Below, piece by piece: positions 54,945 to 63,779 of a DNA stretch of 64,000 nucleotides. The translations under genes and the position numbers were made by a program. Origin of the DNA: Streptomyces mayonensis. Its GTDB lineage: Bacteria; Actinomycetota; Actinomycetes; Streptomycetales; Streptomycetaceae. The notes under the pieces were generated by a model. It searched no databases. It saw nothing but the letters and a program-made list of their open reading frames with translations, and was not told where the DNA came from. The stretch lies in contig NZ_JACBYP010000002.1 in assembly GCF_018982965.1 (NCBI RefSeq), positions 93,720-157,719 of the forward strand, read 5' to 3'. How positions within the stretch are numbered: the first letter of the stretch is position 1; every line of letters starts with the position of its first letter.

Positions 54945-55519
54945 GACGTGGTCCCCCGTGCCTCTAGCCGGGCCCGCAGCCGGCGCAGACAGCGCTGGCG
55001 CATCGGTCCGATGCTGCCCACCGCGATTCCCAGCGCGGCGGACACCTCCTGATAGCTGGGCGGCGGCGAGGAGATCAGTACCCGCAGCAACTGGCGGCAC
55101 CGCTCGCCCAGCGCCTCGAACTCCTGCCACAGCAGCCGTACGCGCTCGGTCTGCGCGGCGGCCTCCTCGGAGTCGAGCACCGACTCCTCCGGCGTACGGT
55201 CCTCGCTCGGCCGGTCGAGCAGCTGCGGATCGTCGGTCGGCGTCCACCGCTTGGAGGCCCGCAGCAGCTTCAGGCACTCGTGCCGGGCCGTGCTCGCGAG
55301 CCAGGACCCGGTCTTCTCCGGTTCGCGGATCCGTCCCAGGTGCTGGGCGAAACGGAACCAGGCGGTCTGATACACCTCGTGCGCGTCGGCGTCGGACAGC
55401 CCGTGCGATCGCGCGACGGACCAGACCAGCGGGCCCAGCCCGTCCACCAGCGACTTCCAGGCCGCCGAGTCTCCGTCGGCGGCCGACTGTACGAGCGCCC
55501 CGACCTCTGCACGGTCCAC
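54941..55519 (-). CDS. ECF-type RNA polymerase sigma factor
   Basis: A 192-residue sigma-70-family protein. Region 2 is ALVQSAADGDSAAWKSLVDGLGPLVWSVARSHGLSDADAHEVYQTAWFRFAQHLGRI, and region 4 is ALGERCRQLLRVLISSPPPSYQEVSAALGIAVGSIGPMRQRCLRRLRARL. It lacks regions 1 and 3, as ECF sigmas do. GTG 55519 follows GAGGGGTGG. No classical anti-sigma gene adjoins; the overlapping downstream gene may fill that role. It lies downstream of the subtilase, 71 bases away on the same strand. Confidence 0.9.
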   Translation of the reverse strand: MDRAEVGALVQSAADGDSAAWKSLVDGLGPLVWSVARSHGLSDADAHEVYQTAWFRFAQHLGRIREPEKTGSWLASTARHECLKLLRASKRWTPTDDPQLLDRPSEDRTPEESVLDSEEAAAQTERVRLLWQEFEALGERCRQLLRVLISSPPPSYQEVSAALGIAVGSIGPMRQRCLRRLRARLEARGTTS

Positions 55520-55590
55520 GGTCCCACCCCTCGTGTACGACACGTCATCGTACGCCGTGGAGGGAGTGGTTCCGCCCCGCAGGAGGCCGT

Positions 55591-57024
55591 TCACGACCCG
55601 CCGGCCGACGGGTCGACGGCGACGGGGCGCCAGGTGGGCGGCAGCAGCGCGGGGACGTGCGCCCCGCGCACTTCCGCGTACTCGGTGTTGGTGGCGAGGA
55701 GCTGGACCCGGGCCAGGCGCGGGTCGGGCTCCTTGTGGTCCGTCATGTGGGCGGCGACCAGCCCCGCGACGACGGGGGTCGCGAAGGACGTGCCGCTCCA
55801 CTGCGCGTGGCCCTCGAACATCACCTGGTCGGGTTTGGCGGGCGCCTCGCCCGGCTCGCTGAGCACCCCGTTGTGCCGGGGGTACTGGCAGGTGCAGGGG
55901 TAGGCGAAGCCGAACCGGCAGTCGTCGTAGGTGGAGTGCTGGTAGACGTACGGCACAGGTGTCCCGAAGCCGGTCAGCGCGCTGGTGAGGCGCTCGCCGG
56001 GGGCGTAGGCCCGGACCCAGCCGCCGTGGTTGCTGAAGCAGGCACCGAACTCGCCGTCGGAACGCAGGGCGCCGACCGAGAGTACGGAGGTCTCCCAGCC
56101 GGGCAGGTCGGCGTAGGCGGCGGGCCAGAACGGCGTGGCGCTGGCGTTGTTGCCGGCGGCGGCGACCAGCAGGGTGCGCTGGTCGCGGAGTTCCTCCATG
56201 AAGGCGTGGACGCCGAGCAGGCCGTCGGTGCGCCCGTTGGAGGTGCCCGCGGAGAGGCTGAGGACCTCGGGCCAGCCGTCGCGGTCGACGGCCTCGAAGA
56301 GCTTCTCCCCCAGTTCGGACTCGAGGATCGCGCCCGCGTCGTTGAGCGTGTTGCGCACCGTCACGTCGGTGTTCGGGGCGACGGCGGCGACGAGCCCGGC
56401 GATGAAGGTGCCGTGCCCGACGTACTGCTGGAGGACGCCGTCGTCGTCGCACTCGCGGATCTGGGCGTCGCCCTCGGTGTGGGCCAGCAGCGGGTAGGAC
56501 CGGTAGTCGTGCATGAGGCCGGTGTCGACGACGAGGACGCCGACGGCGGTCTCCGCGTCGTACGGCATCGTGGCGGCGGCCGGGTTCGGCGGCTCGCTGA
56601 GCGGGACGGGCACGGGCTCGTCGCCGGGGCAGGCGTTGACGGCGATGGAGACGACGTGGTTGCGGCTGATCAGACGGCGGCCCGCGCGGCCCTCCGCCGT
56701 CCTGAGCGAGCGCAGGGCGTGGGCGACGGTGGAGTCGGCGCCGCGGTCGCCCTCGTCGGGCTCACCGACCCGGATGCGGGTGATGCCGGTGCGGTTGTTC
56801 TCGGCGCTGGTCCGGCGCACGTGGTCGGAGGTCAGGCCGGCCATCGTGGTGAAGTGGTCGCGCACGGTGTCCTCGACGAGGCGGGCCTCCTCCCCGTCGC
56901 GGGCGAGGACGACGCCCTTCTCGTAGAGGAACTCGGCGGAGTCGTCCGGGCCCATGGCCAGCGGGACGTCCGGCATCGAGCGCTGGATCTGGTCGAACTG
57001 CTCGCGGAATCGCTGTGGTGCCAT
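55591..57024 (-). CDS. Intracellular subtilisin-family (S8) protease
   Basis: A 477-residue serine protease with Asp in VLVVDTG (about 164), His in VGHGTFIAGL (about 202), oxyanion Asn in AAAGNNAS (about 293) and Ser in GTSFATPVVAGL (about 410). There is no signal peptide; a charged N-terminal region of about 150 residues precedes the catalytic domain instead. A Cys-containing insert YPCTCQYPRHN sits near residue 370. ATG 57024 follows GGAGGGC. It is divergent from the TPR-CHAT protease and upstream of the sigma factor, consistent with a regulated proteolysis circuit inside the cell. Confidence 0.9.
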   Translation of the reverse strand: MAPQRFREQFDQIQRSMPDVPLAMGPDDSAEFLYEKGVVLARDGEEARLVEDTVRDHFTTMAGLTSDHVRRTSAENNRTGITRIRVGEPDEGDRGADSTVAHALRSLRTAEGRAGRRLISRNHVVSIAVNACPGDEPVPVPLSEPPNPAAATMPYDAETAVGVLVVDTGLMHDYRSYPLLAHTEGDAQIRECDDDGVLQQYVGHGTFIAGLVAAVAPNTDVTVRNTLNDAGAILESELGEKLFEAVDRDGWPEVLSLSAGTSNGRTDGLLGVHAFMEELRDQRTLLVAAAGNNASATPFWPAAYADLPGWETSVLSVGALRSDGEFGACFSNHGGWVRAYAPGERLTSALTGFGTPVPYVYQHSTYDDCRFGFAYPCTCQYPRHNGVLSEPGEAPAKPDQVMFEGHAQWSGTSFATPVVAGLVAAHMTDHKEPDPRLARVQLLATNTEYAEVRGAHVPALLPPTWRPVAVDPSAGGS

Positions 57025-57081
57025 GGCATGCCCTCCACTGAGGCGGCGGTCGTGACGACGATCGTGGCAGCCTCGTCGGCT

Positions 57082-57164
57082 GCGGTCTGAGTGCGGTCCT
57101 GGGTGAAGTTCTGAGTGCGGTCCTGGGCGAGGTCCTGGGCGGGATTCCGGGTGAGGTCCGGCGG
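57082..57164. repeat. 12-bp tandem repeat array
   Basis: Six consecutive 12-base units from 57093 (consensus GNGGTCCTGGGY) plus a partial copy at 57082, in the control region between the divergent subtilase and CHAT genes. The copies have drifted by one to four bases. It may be a binding array or a slippage-prone spacer. Confidence 0.7.
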
Positions 57165-57249
57165 CGGTCGTCAATCAGAGTCGCGAGGCCGCCGATTGAT
57201 ACAGACTCGAACCTGTGTGGCACGGTTGTGGAGCACTACCATCCGTGGG

Positions 57250-60141
57250 GTGACAGCGGGAAACGACTCGGTTCTCCAACTGCTGCCAATGGTGTTCGCC
57301 GCCCCGGGTGAGGCGCTGACGCGCGCGGAGGAGCTGCTCGCGGCCGATCCCCCGCCGCTGCACGCCTCGGTGGCCCACCAGGTGGTCGGGATCTGGCAGC
57401 GGGACTTCGGCGACACCCGGCGGGCCCTGGCCCATCTGCGGCGCGCGCGTGATCTGGCGGCCCGCGCGGACTCGGCGGAGCGGGAGGCGGACGTCCTGGC
57501 CACGCTCGGGGTGGCGCTGGTGCACTCGGGGCGTACGCGCGAGGGGCTGGCCGCGTTCGAGCAGGGCGTGGCGCGCGGGAGCGGGCACACGCGCGCGCGG
57601 GTGCTGTACCGGCGGGCCTACGTGTGGTGGGTGCTCGGCCGGCACGGCGAGGCGCTGGAGGACGTACGGCGGGCGATCCCGGTGCTGCGGCAGGCGGACG
57701 ACGTGATCTGGACCGCGCGGGCGCTGACGCTGCGGGCGACCGTGCATCTGGCGCTCGGCTCGGTGGAGCGGGCGGACGCCGACTTCACGGCGGCGGAGCG
57801 GCTGTGGGACACCACGGGGCAGGAGCACGACAAGGCCGACGCGGTGGAGAGCCGGGGGCTCGCGGCCTTCCGTTCGGGCGACGTGCCGGCGGCGCTGCGG
57901 CTGCTCGACGAGGCGGAGGAGCGGTACGCGAAGCTGGGCACGCCGACGTTCATGCTCACCATCCGGCGCTGCGAGGTGCTGATGGCGGCGGGTCTCCCGA
58001 CGGAGGCGCTGGCGGAGGCGGACGGGGCGATCGCGGCGCTGGACGGGATCGGCGGACAGTCCACCCGCAAGGCGGAGCTGCTGCTGGTCGCCGCGCGCGC
58101 GGCCCGGCTGGCCGACGAGCCGCGGACCGCGCTGGCCCGCGCGGCCCTGGCGGTACGGCTGTTCGCGGGGCAGCGGCGCGGCTGGTACGAGACGCACGCC
58201 CGGCTGGTGCTGATCGAGGCGCGGGTCGCGACGGGCCGCGCCTCGGGCCGGCTGGTCGCGGACGCGGCGGCGGTGGCCGAGCGGCTGGCCTCCTTCGGGG
58301 CACCGGCCGCGCCGGAGGCGTCGCTGCTCGCGGGCCGTATCGCGCTGGGGCTCGGCTGGACGGCGGACGCGGAACGGCACCTGGGGGTCGCCGCGCGCAG
58401 CCGGCACAACGGGCCGCCGCTGGCGCGGATGACGGGCTGGGCGGCGCAGGCGCTGCGGGCCCGCGCCGCCGGGTCGACGCGCGGGGTGCTGGAGGCCTGC
58501 CGGCGCGGTCTGGACGTGCTGGACGACCACCGGATGACGCTGGGCGCCTCCGAGCTGCGGGCCCGTGCCACGGCGCAGGGCGCGGAGCTGGCCGCGCTGG
58601 CACAGCGGGCGAGCCTGGTCTCGGGGGGACCGCGGCGGCTGCTGATGTGGAGCGAACGCTGGCGGGCGACGGTGCTGTCGGCGCCGCCGACCCGGCCGCC
58701 GGCCGACCCGGCGCTGCTGAGCGGCATGACGGCGTTCCGCGAGATCGCCGCCCGCGCGGAGGAGGCCCGCGGTGGCGGCGGCCGTCCCGCTCCCGCGCTG
58801 GAGCGCGAACAGCGGCGCCTGGAACGGGAGATCCGTTCCCGCACGCTGCACATGCGGGGCGAGGCGCCGGGGGACGGCGACCGGTTCGACGTGGGGCGGC
58901 TGCTGCGGCGCCTCGGCGACGAGGTCCGGCTGGTGGAACTGGCGGTGCTGGACGGGCGCGTGCACGTACTGCTGTGCGGGCAGGGGCGGGTGCGGCGGTT
59001 CGAGGCGGGGCTGCTGGCGGAGGCGGAGCGGGAGGCCGAGCACGTCCAGGCCGGGCTGCGGCGGCTGGCGCACCCGGGGGCGGAGGCGCGGCTGCCGGTG
59101 GTGGAGGCGGCGGGCGCCCGCCTGCAGGAGCTGCTGCTCGGCGCCGCTGCGGCTCACCTGGGCTCGGGGCCGGTGGTCGTCGTCCCGCCGGGCCGGCTGC
59201 ACCGGGTGCCGTGGGCCCTGCTGCCCGCGCTGCGCGAGCGGGTCCTGAGCGTGTCGCCGTCGGCGAGCAGCTGGCTCCGCGCCAGGGACACGTCCCCGCC
59301 GCCCGGTGGCCGCCAGGTGCTGGTCCGCGGCCCGGGTCTGGCGACCGACGGGGCGGAGGTCCCGGAACTCGCCCGGCGTTACGGCGCGTCGCGGACGCCG
59401 CGAGGCGGACGGGGGCAGGGGCCGGTGTCCGGGGTCGGGTACGCGGGCCCGTCGGGGAGGGGCGAGGTCGCACCAGCCGTACCGGGAGCGGCAGGCGGGA
59501 GTGCCCTCTCCCGGACGGGCGAGCGCGGTGCCCCGGCCGCGGTGGCCGCCGGCGCGCCCCCGGCCACCGCGGCGACAGCCGCCACCGCGGCCACAGCCAC
59601 CGCGGCCGGACACGGCCCCGCGACCGGAGCGCGGGACGATCTGGTCCTGTCCCCGGACGAGGTCCGTGCGCCGACCGTGCTGGAGGGCGACGCGGCGCGG
59701 GTGCCGCGGGTGTTGCGGGAGCTGGACGGGGCCGCGTTGGCGCACATCGCCGCGCACGGGACCTTCCGGGCGGACAGCCCGCTGTTCTCGTCCTTGCGGA
59801 TGGCGGACGGTCCGTTGATCGTGCACGACTTCGAGCGGCTCGACCGCAGCCCGTACCGGATCATCCTGTCCTGCTGCGACACCGCCCGTTTCGCGTCGGT
59901 CGGTGCCGACGAGCTGCTCGGTCTGGTCACCGCCCTGCTGCCGCTGGGCACTGCGGGGGTGGTGGCGTGCAGTGCTCCGGTCAACGACGCGGCGGTGGTG
60001 CCGCTCATGCTCGGGCTGCACAAGGGGCTTGACGCGGGTCTGTCGCTGGCGGAGGCGCTGCGCGACGCGCGGGCCGCGCTGCCGGGGGACGCGGTGCACC
60101 AGGCGACGGGGTGGGCGTTCTCGGCCTTCGGAGCCGCCTGA
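57250..60141 (+). CDS. TPR-CHAT caspase-like protease
   Basis: A 963-residue protein. Residues about 1-480 are tandem TPR helices (for example QVVGIWQRDFGDTRRALAHL, VLYRRAYVWWVLGRHGEALEDV). The C-terminal 350 residues are a CHAT (caspase-HetF) domain with catalytic His-836 in HIAAHGTF and Cys-876 in LSCCDTARF. An Ala/Thr/Gly-rich insert of about 45 residues (TAATAATAATATAA core, 59520-59640) interrupts the domain before the active-site half. GTG 57250 is the likely start with a weak site; GTG 57217 is possible. CHAT proteases act in bacterial conflict and cell-death systems, usually held inactive until a sensor domain is triggered. Its neighbours are a subtilase, a sigma factor and a LuxR regulator. 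Confidence 0.9.
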   Translation: MTAGNDSVLQLLPMVFAAPGEALTRAEELLAADPPPLHASVAHQVVGIWQRDFGDTRRALAHLRRARDLAARADSAEREADVLATLGVALVHSGRTREGLAAFEQGVARGSGHTRARVLYRRAYVWWVLGRHGEALEDVRRAIPVLRQADDVIWTARALTLRATVHLALGSVERADADFTAAERLWDTTGQEHDKADAVESRGLAAFRSGDVPAALRLLDEAEERYAKLGTPTFMLTIRRCEVLMAAGLPTEALAEADGAIAALDGIGGQSTRKAELLLVAARAARLADEPRTALARAALAVRLFAGQRRGWYETHARLVLIEARVATGRASGRLVADAAAVAERLASFGAPAAPEASLLAGRIALGLGWTADAERHLGVAARSRHNGPPLARMTGWAAQALRARAAGSTRGVLEACRRGLDVLDDHRMTLGASELRARATAQGAELAALAQRASLVSGGPRRLLMWSERWRATVLSAPPTRPPADPALLSGMTAFREIAARAEEARGGGGRPAPALEREQRRLEREIRSRTLHMRGEAPGDGDRFDVGRLLRRLGDEVRLVELAVLDGRVHVLLCGQGRVRRFEAGLLAEAEREAEHVQAGLRRLAHPGAEARLPVVEAAGARLQELLLGAAAAHLGSGPVVVVPPGRLHRVPWALLPALRERVLSVSPSASSWLRARDTSPPPGGRQVLVRGPGLATDGAEVPELARRYGASRTPRGGRGQGPVSGVGYAGPSGRGEVAPAVPGAAGGSALSRTGERGAPAAVAAGAPPATAATAATAATATAAGHGPATGARDDLVLSPDEVRAPTVLEGDAARVPRVLRELDGAALAHIAAHGTFRADSPLFSSLRMADGPLIVHDFERLDRSPYRIILSCCDTARFASVGADELLGLVTALLPLGTAGVVACSAPVNDAAVVPLMLGLHKGLDAGLSLAEALRDARAALPGDAVHQATGWAFSAFGAA

Positions 60142-60608
60142 CCGTACGCTCGTCCCGCCGCCCGGCGTGTCTCCCTTCCTGCCCTGTCCCGCCGCGCGTC
60201 CCGCCTCCCGTCCCGCCGCATGTCCTCCCCAGCGACCCGCCACCGACCGCCACGCGACCGCCGACTGCCGCGCCAGGTGGCCGCCGCGCAACCCACCGAC
60301 CGGCCGCCGACCGACCGCACGCACACTCGTCCTGCCGCCCGGCACGCCGCCCTTCCTGCCCTGTCCCGCCGCGCGTCCCGCCGCGCGAGCGGCCACCGAC
60401 CGCCGCGTGGCCGCCACTTGGCTCGCCGACCGACTGCCGCGTGGCCCGCCGCGGGACCCACCGCCCGAGCGCCGCGCAACCTGCCGCGCGAGCCACTGCC
60501 GACTGACCGCCGACTGGCGCGCCCCGTGACCCACGCGGGGCATGGGGCGTCGGGCGTCCCGGCGTCCGGCACGCGGCGCGCCGCGCGCGGCCCCGATCCG
60601 GTGTCGGT
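60142..60608. repeat. Non-coding gap with direct repeats
   Basis: No supported gene in 467 bases. A 31-base identical direct repeat lies at 60175-60205 and 60352-60382, embedded in longer imperfect copies. Scattered CCGACCGCCGCGYGGCC-like units fill the rest. It separates two convergent genes. Confidence 0.6.
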
Positions 60609-62483
60609 TCAGGCCGGTTGCGGCTCGGGCAGCTCCATCAGCCAGGGCAGGGCGCCGCGGTCGCCGGCGCCCAGGCGGGTGTAGGCGCCGTAGAGGTGGT
60701 TGCCGACGGTACGGACGGAGAGGGTGAGCCGCTCCGCGATCTGCCGGTTGCTCAGGCCCGCGGCGGCGAGGGTGACGATCTGCCGCTGACGGGCGGTGAG
60801 TTCGCCGAGCACCAGTCCGGACAGGGCGGGCGTGCGGGCGCCCTGGCAGCGCCGGGCCAGGGCGACGGCGCGGGTGCGGGCCCTGCGGGCGGCGCGCGGC
60901 TCGCGGTGGGCGCCGGACGCCTGGGCGTGCGCCTCGGCCGCGAAGAGCAGGAACCCGCGCCGCTCCAGTTCCTCGGCCGCCCGGTCGAGCGCCGGTCCGT
61001 CGCCGCGCGCGAGTGCGTCGGCGTGCGCGGCGAAGACGCCGGTCAGCAGGCCGGCCGCCCGTTCGGGAGCACCCAGCCGGACGGCGTCGTACGGCTCGTG
61101 GACAGCGGCCGTACGGACCGCCGCGCCGAGGTCGCCGCGCGCGGCGGCAGCCCAGGCCGCCAGCGCACCGCCGCCGTGGACGCCGTGGGCCGGCGCCTCG
61201 CCCGACTGGGCCGTGGCCAGGCCGAGTTCCTCGCGGCAGGACCTGTCCCGCGGGCTGTTCCGCAGCCCTTCGCGGGCCCAGGCCGCCGCTTCCGCCAGCC
61301 GGCCTCCCAGCCGGGCGAACCGCGCCCGCAGCGCGGCGTACCGCGCGGGCAGCGGCGCGCCCTCGGCCGCCAGCCACTCCCCCACGGGCGCGACCGGCTC
61401 CCGTACGTCGGCCCGCTCGACACGCCGGGCGAGAGCGGCCCGCTCGGCCTCCAGGGCGGCGGCGCACTGGTCCGGGGTGCGCGCCAGGCGTCGGGCGCGG
61501 AGCCGGCCCGCGGCGGCGCGCAGGACGGGGCCGTGCAGGGGGTGGACGAGCCGGGTGGCGCCCGCCTCGTCGACGGTCACCAGGCCGTCGGCCTCCAGGC
61601 TCTCCAGGGTGCGCATGTCGAAGGCGTCCAGGTCGACCGGCAGGGGTTCGGCGAAGGCGAGGCGTTCGAGGCTCTCGCGCTCCCCGGGCCCCACCCGGTC
61701 CAGGACGTGGGCGGTGCGCTCCCGGACCGTGGCCGTCACCGGCACCGGTCCCCGCCAGGCCCGCTGGTCCGTGTCCGGGACCGGCACCAGCAGCCCCTCC
61801 TCGCGCACCGCGGTCAGCAGTTCGCGCAGCAGCCGCAGGTCGCCCCGGCACAGACGGTGCAGCCGGTCGACGGTGAGCGGCTCCAGGACGGTGTCCTCGG
61901 CCGCAGCGAGCAGTTCGGCGCTCTCCTCACGCGGCAGCGGCTCCAGGACGAGACGCGGCAGCAGTTCCCCGGTCCACAGCCGGGACACGGCGCCGGGCAG
62001 CGGGACGCCGTCGGTGGCGGCCACCAGGAGCCGGGTGCGGCCGTGCAGGGCCAGCTGGTGGACGAGGGCGGCGGAGGCGTCGTCCAGCAGGTGCGCGTCG
62101 TCGACCAGCAGCAGCCGAACGCCGGACAGGAGGTGCAGTGCGCGGTGCAGTGTGACGCCGTCCGGCAGCAGGTGGGCGAAGGCGGCGAAGGGGAGGTGCC
62201 GGGTCTCGGGCGTCCCGGCCGCACGGGCCCAGTCCGTGCCGCGCACGGCCTCGGTCAGCAGCCGGGTCTTCCCGCAGCCCGCCGGTCCCGTCACCACGAG
62301 ACCGCCGCGTCCGGCGGCCACGGACCGGCGCACCAGCTCCAGTTCGTCGGTCCGGCCGGTGAACGGCCAGGGCGCCGTGAGGGTCTTCGCGTCCCACAGG
62401 GAAGTCCTGGAGGCCGCCGAGCTCGTCGCAGTCGTCGCCGTTGTCGAAGTCGTCGAAGTCGTCACGAGAACATGAGTCGGCAT
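60609..62483 (-). CDS. LuxR-type regulator with AAA ATPase
   Basis: A 624-residue regulator of the LAL type, somewhat short. Walker A is GPAGCGKT at about residue 67, Walker B LLLVDDAHLLD at about 115. A TPR-like middle follows, then a C-terminal LuxR HTH (LTARQRQIVTLAAAGLSNRQIAERLTLSVRTVGNHLYGAY). ATG 62483 has AGGG at a good distance; ATG 62489, two codons earlier, has it too close. A Thr/Ser-rich N-terminal tail precedes the ATPase. Its promoter region holds a nested palindrome, suggesting autoregulation. It is convergent with CHAT and divergent from the metalloprotease-like gene, both plausible targets. Confidence 0.9.
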   Translation of the reverse strand: MPTHVLVTTSTTSTTATTATSSAASRTSLWDAKTLTAPWPFTGRTDELELVRRSVAAGRGGLVVTGPAGCGKTRLLTEAVRGTDWARAAGTPETRHLPFAAFAHLLPDGVTLHRALHLLSGVRLLLVDDAHLLDDASAALVHQLALHGRTRLLVAATDGVPLPGAVSRLWTGELLPRLVLEPLPREESAELLAAAEDTVLEPLTVDRLHRLCRGDLRLLRELLTAVREEGLLVPVPDTDQRAWRGPVPVTATVRERTAHVLDRVGPGERESLERLAFAEPLPVDLDAFDMRTLESLEADGLVTVDEAGATRLVHPLHGPVLRAAAGRLRARRLARTPDQCAAALEAERAALARRVERADVREPVAPVGEWLAAEGAPLPARYAALRARFARLGGRLAEAAAWAREGLRNSPRDRSCREELGLATAQSGEAPAHGVHGGGALAAWAAAARGDLGAAVRTAAVHEPYDAVRLGAPERAAGLLTGVFAAHADALARGDGPALDRAAEELERRGFLLFAAEAHAQASGAHREPRAARRARTRAVALARRCQGARTPALSGLVLGELTARQRQIVTLAAAGLSNRQIAERLTLSVRTVGNHLYGAYTRLGAGDRGALPWLMELPEPQPA

Positions 62484-62513
62484 ACTCATCCCTGATACAG
62501 GGTGACTTGAGTA
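62483..62513. promoter_or_regulatory. Nested palindrome at the LuxR start
   Basis: TACTCA (62483-62488) and TGAGTA (62508-62513) flank an inner CCCTG-ATA-CAGGG (62490-62502). The array straddles the LuxR start codons and lies 40 bases before the divergent metalloprotease-like gene. It could be an operator for both or a 5' mRNA hairpin that hides the Shine-Dalgarno. Confidence 0.45.
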
Positions 62514-62552
62514 CCCCCCGACTCAGGCGTCCGGGCCGGACCGGACGGCACC

Positions 62553-63641
62553 ATGGCCGCCATGACCGCACGCTACTGCTCGCTCGCGCAGCAGCCTGCC
62601 CCTGTGCTCGCACCGGGGCTGGCCGCCGAACGCGTCGCCGCGCTCGTGGGCGGGCAGCGGATGTGGGTCAACGGCACCGTGCTGCACTACTGCTTCCTCG
62701 GCGGCGACACCGACACCTCCGTGGTGCCGATGCCGGGCACCGGCCGGCCCCGGCGGGGTTCGTGGGTGGGGACCGAGGAGCAGCGGGACGTCGTGCGCGA
62801 CTGCTTCCGGGAGTGGCAGGACCTCGGCATCGGGATCGAGCTCACCGAGGTCCGCGACCGTTCGGAGGCGGAGCTGCGGATCGGCTTCCAGCCGGGCGAC
62901 GGCTCCTGGTCGGCGGTGGGCAAGGACGCCCTGCGGGTCGGGATGAACGACCGCACGATGAACTTCGGGTGGGACCTGACCGCGCCGGGCGAGCGGGCGA
63001 CGGCCCTGCACCAGATCGGGCACGCGCTCGGCATGCTGCACGAACACCAGAGCCCGCACGCCGGGATCCTCTGGGACGACGAGGCCGTGTACGCCGAACT
63101 GGCGGGCCCGCCGAACAACTGGAGCCGGGAGCGGACCTTCCACAACATCCTGCGCAAGCTGGACGACGACGAGGCCAACGGCCCCGTCTGGGACCCGCAG
63201 TCGATCATGGAGTACCCGTTCCCGTCGGGTCTGATACTGGAGCCCGAGCACTACCGCTCGGGCCTGCACCCGCCCGGCACCCTGTCCGCCGCCGACAAGG
63301 AGTTCGCCCTGCGCTGGTACCCGCCCACCGGCAGGCCGGGGCCGCTGGTGCCGTTCCGGTCGGTGCCGCTCGGCCTCGGGCCCGGCGAACAGGCCGACTT
63401 CCGGGTGGACCCGCCGGAGACCCGCGAGTACAGCGTGGGCACCTTCGGCGACAGCGACGCCGTCGTCGTCATCTTCGAGGAGCGGGACGGCGTGCCCCGT
63501 TACCTCGCCGGACAGGACGACGGGGGAACGCCCCGCAACGCCACACTCAGGGCCCGTTTCGTCAAGGGCCGCCGCTATGTCGTCCGGGTGCGCCTGTACT
63601 CCTCGTGGGGTGCGGGCGAGACGGCGGTCATGTGCTGGTGA
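62553..63641 (+). CDS. Astacin-like metalloprotease with Glu-to-Gln active site
   Basis: A 362-residue protein with an M12A (astacin)-type zinc-metalloprotease fold at about residues 40-260. The zinc motif reads HQIGHALGMLHEH (His-153, Gln-154, His-157, His-163); family members have Glu in the second position as general base. The Met-turn SIMEYPF is present. CAG at 63012-63014 is clear, so one G-to-C change converted GAG. The C-terminal 100 residues are a beta-sandwich (YSVGTFGDSDAVVVIFEE, GRRYVVRVRLYSSWG). No signal peptide is seen. It is therefore probably an inactive pseudoprotease that still binds zinc or peptide. ATG 62553 or 62562. Confidence 0.88.
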   Translation: MAAMTARYCSLAQQPAPVLAPGLAAERVAALVGGQRMWVNGTVLHYCFLGGDTDTSVVPMPGTGRPRRGSWVGTEEQRDVVRDCFREWQDLGIGIELTEVRDRSEAELRIGFQPGDGSWSAVGKDALRVGMNDRTMNFGWDLTAPGERATALHQIGHALGMLHEHQSPHAGILWDDEAVYAELAGPPNNWSRERTFHNILRKLDDDEANGPVWDPQSIMEYPFPSGLILEPEHYRSGLHPPGTLSAADKEFALRWYPPTGRPGPLVPFRSVPLGLGPGEQADFRVDPPETREYSVGTFGDSDAVVVIFEERDGVPRYLAGQDDGGTPRNATLRARFVKGRRYVVRVRLYSSWGAGETAVMCW

Positions 63642-63696
63642 CCGCGCGGCCTCGAACGCCCGGGCGCCGTGGCCACGTACCGGCGCCGGGGGCCGG

Positions 63697-63737
63697 CCGC
63701 GGAACGTCTCCTTCGGGGGAGGGCTGACGTTCCGCGG
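63697..63737 (+). terminator. Hairpin after the metalloprotease-like gene
   Basis: CCGCGGAACGTC (63697-63708) and GACGTTCCGCGG (63726-63737) pair perfectly over 12 bases with a 17-base loop, 56 bases after the stop codon. Confidence 0.7.
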
Positions 63738-63779
63738 CACATGCCGTGTCCGCCGCGCGGGGGCGGCGGGCCCGGCCAC

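Noticed and set aside
57025..57174. N-terminal extension of the subtilase across the 12-bp repeats
   Set aside because: The extension is a Pro/His/Gly repeat encoded by the tandem array, whereas ATG 57024 has a good GGAGGGC site.
57175..61851. Long minus-strand frame running through CHAT, the gap and into the LuxR gene
   Set aside because: It crosses a gene-free repeat region and overlaps real genes in the wrong frame; Arg/Pro/Ala-rich throughout.
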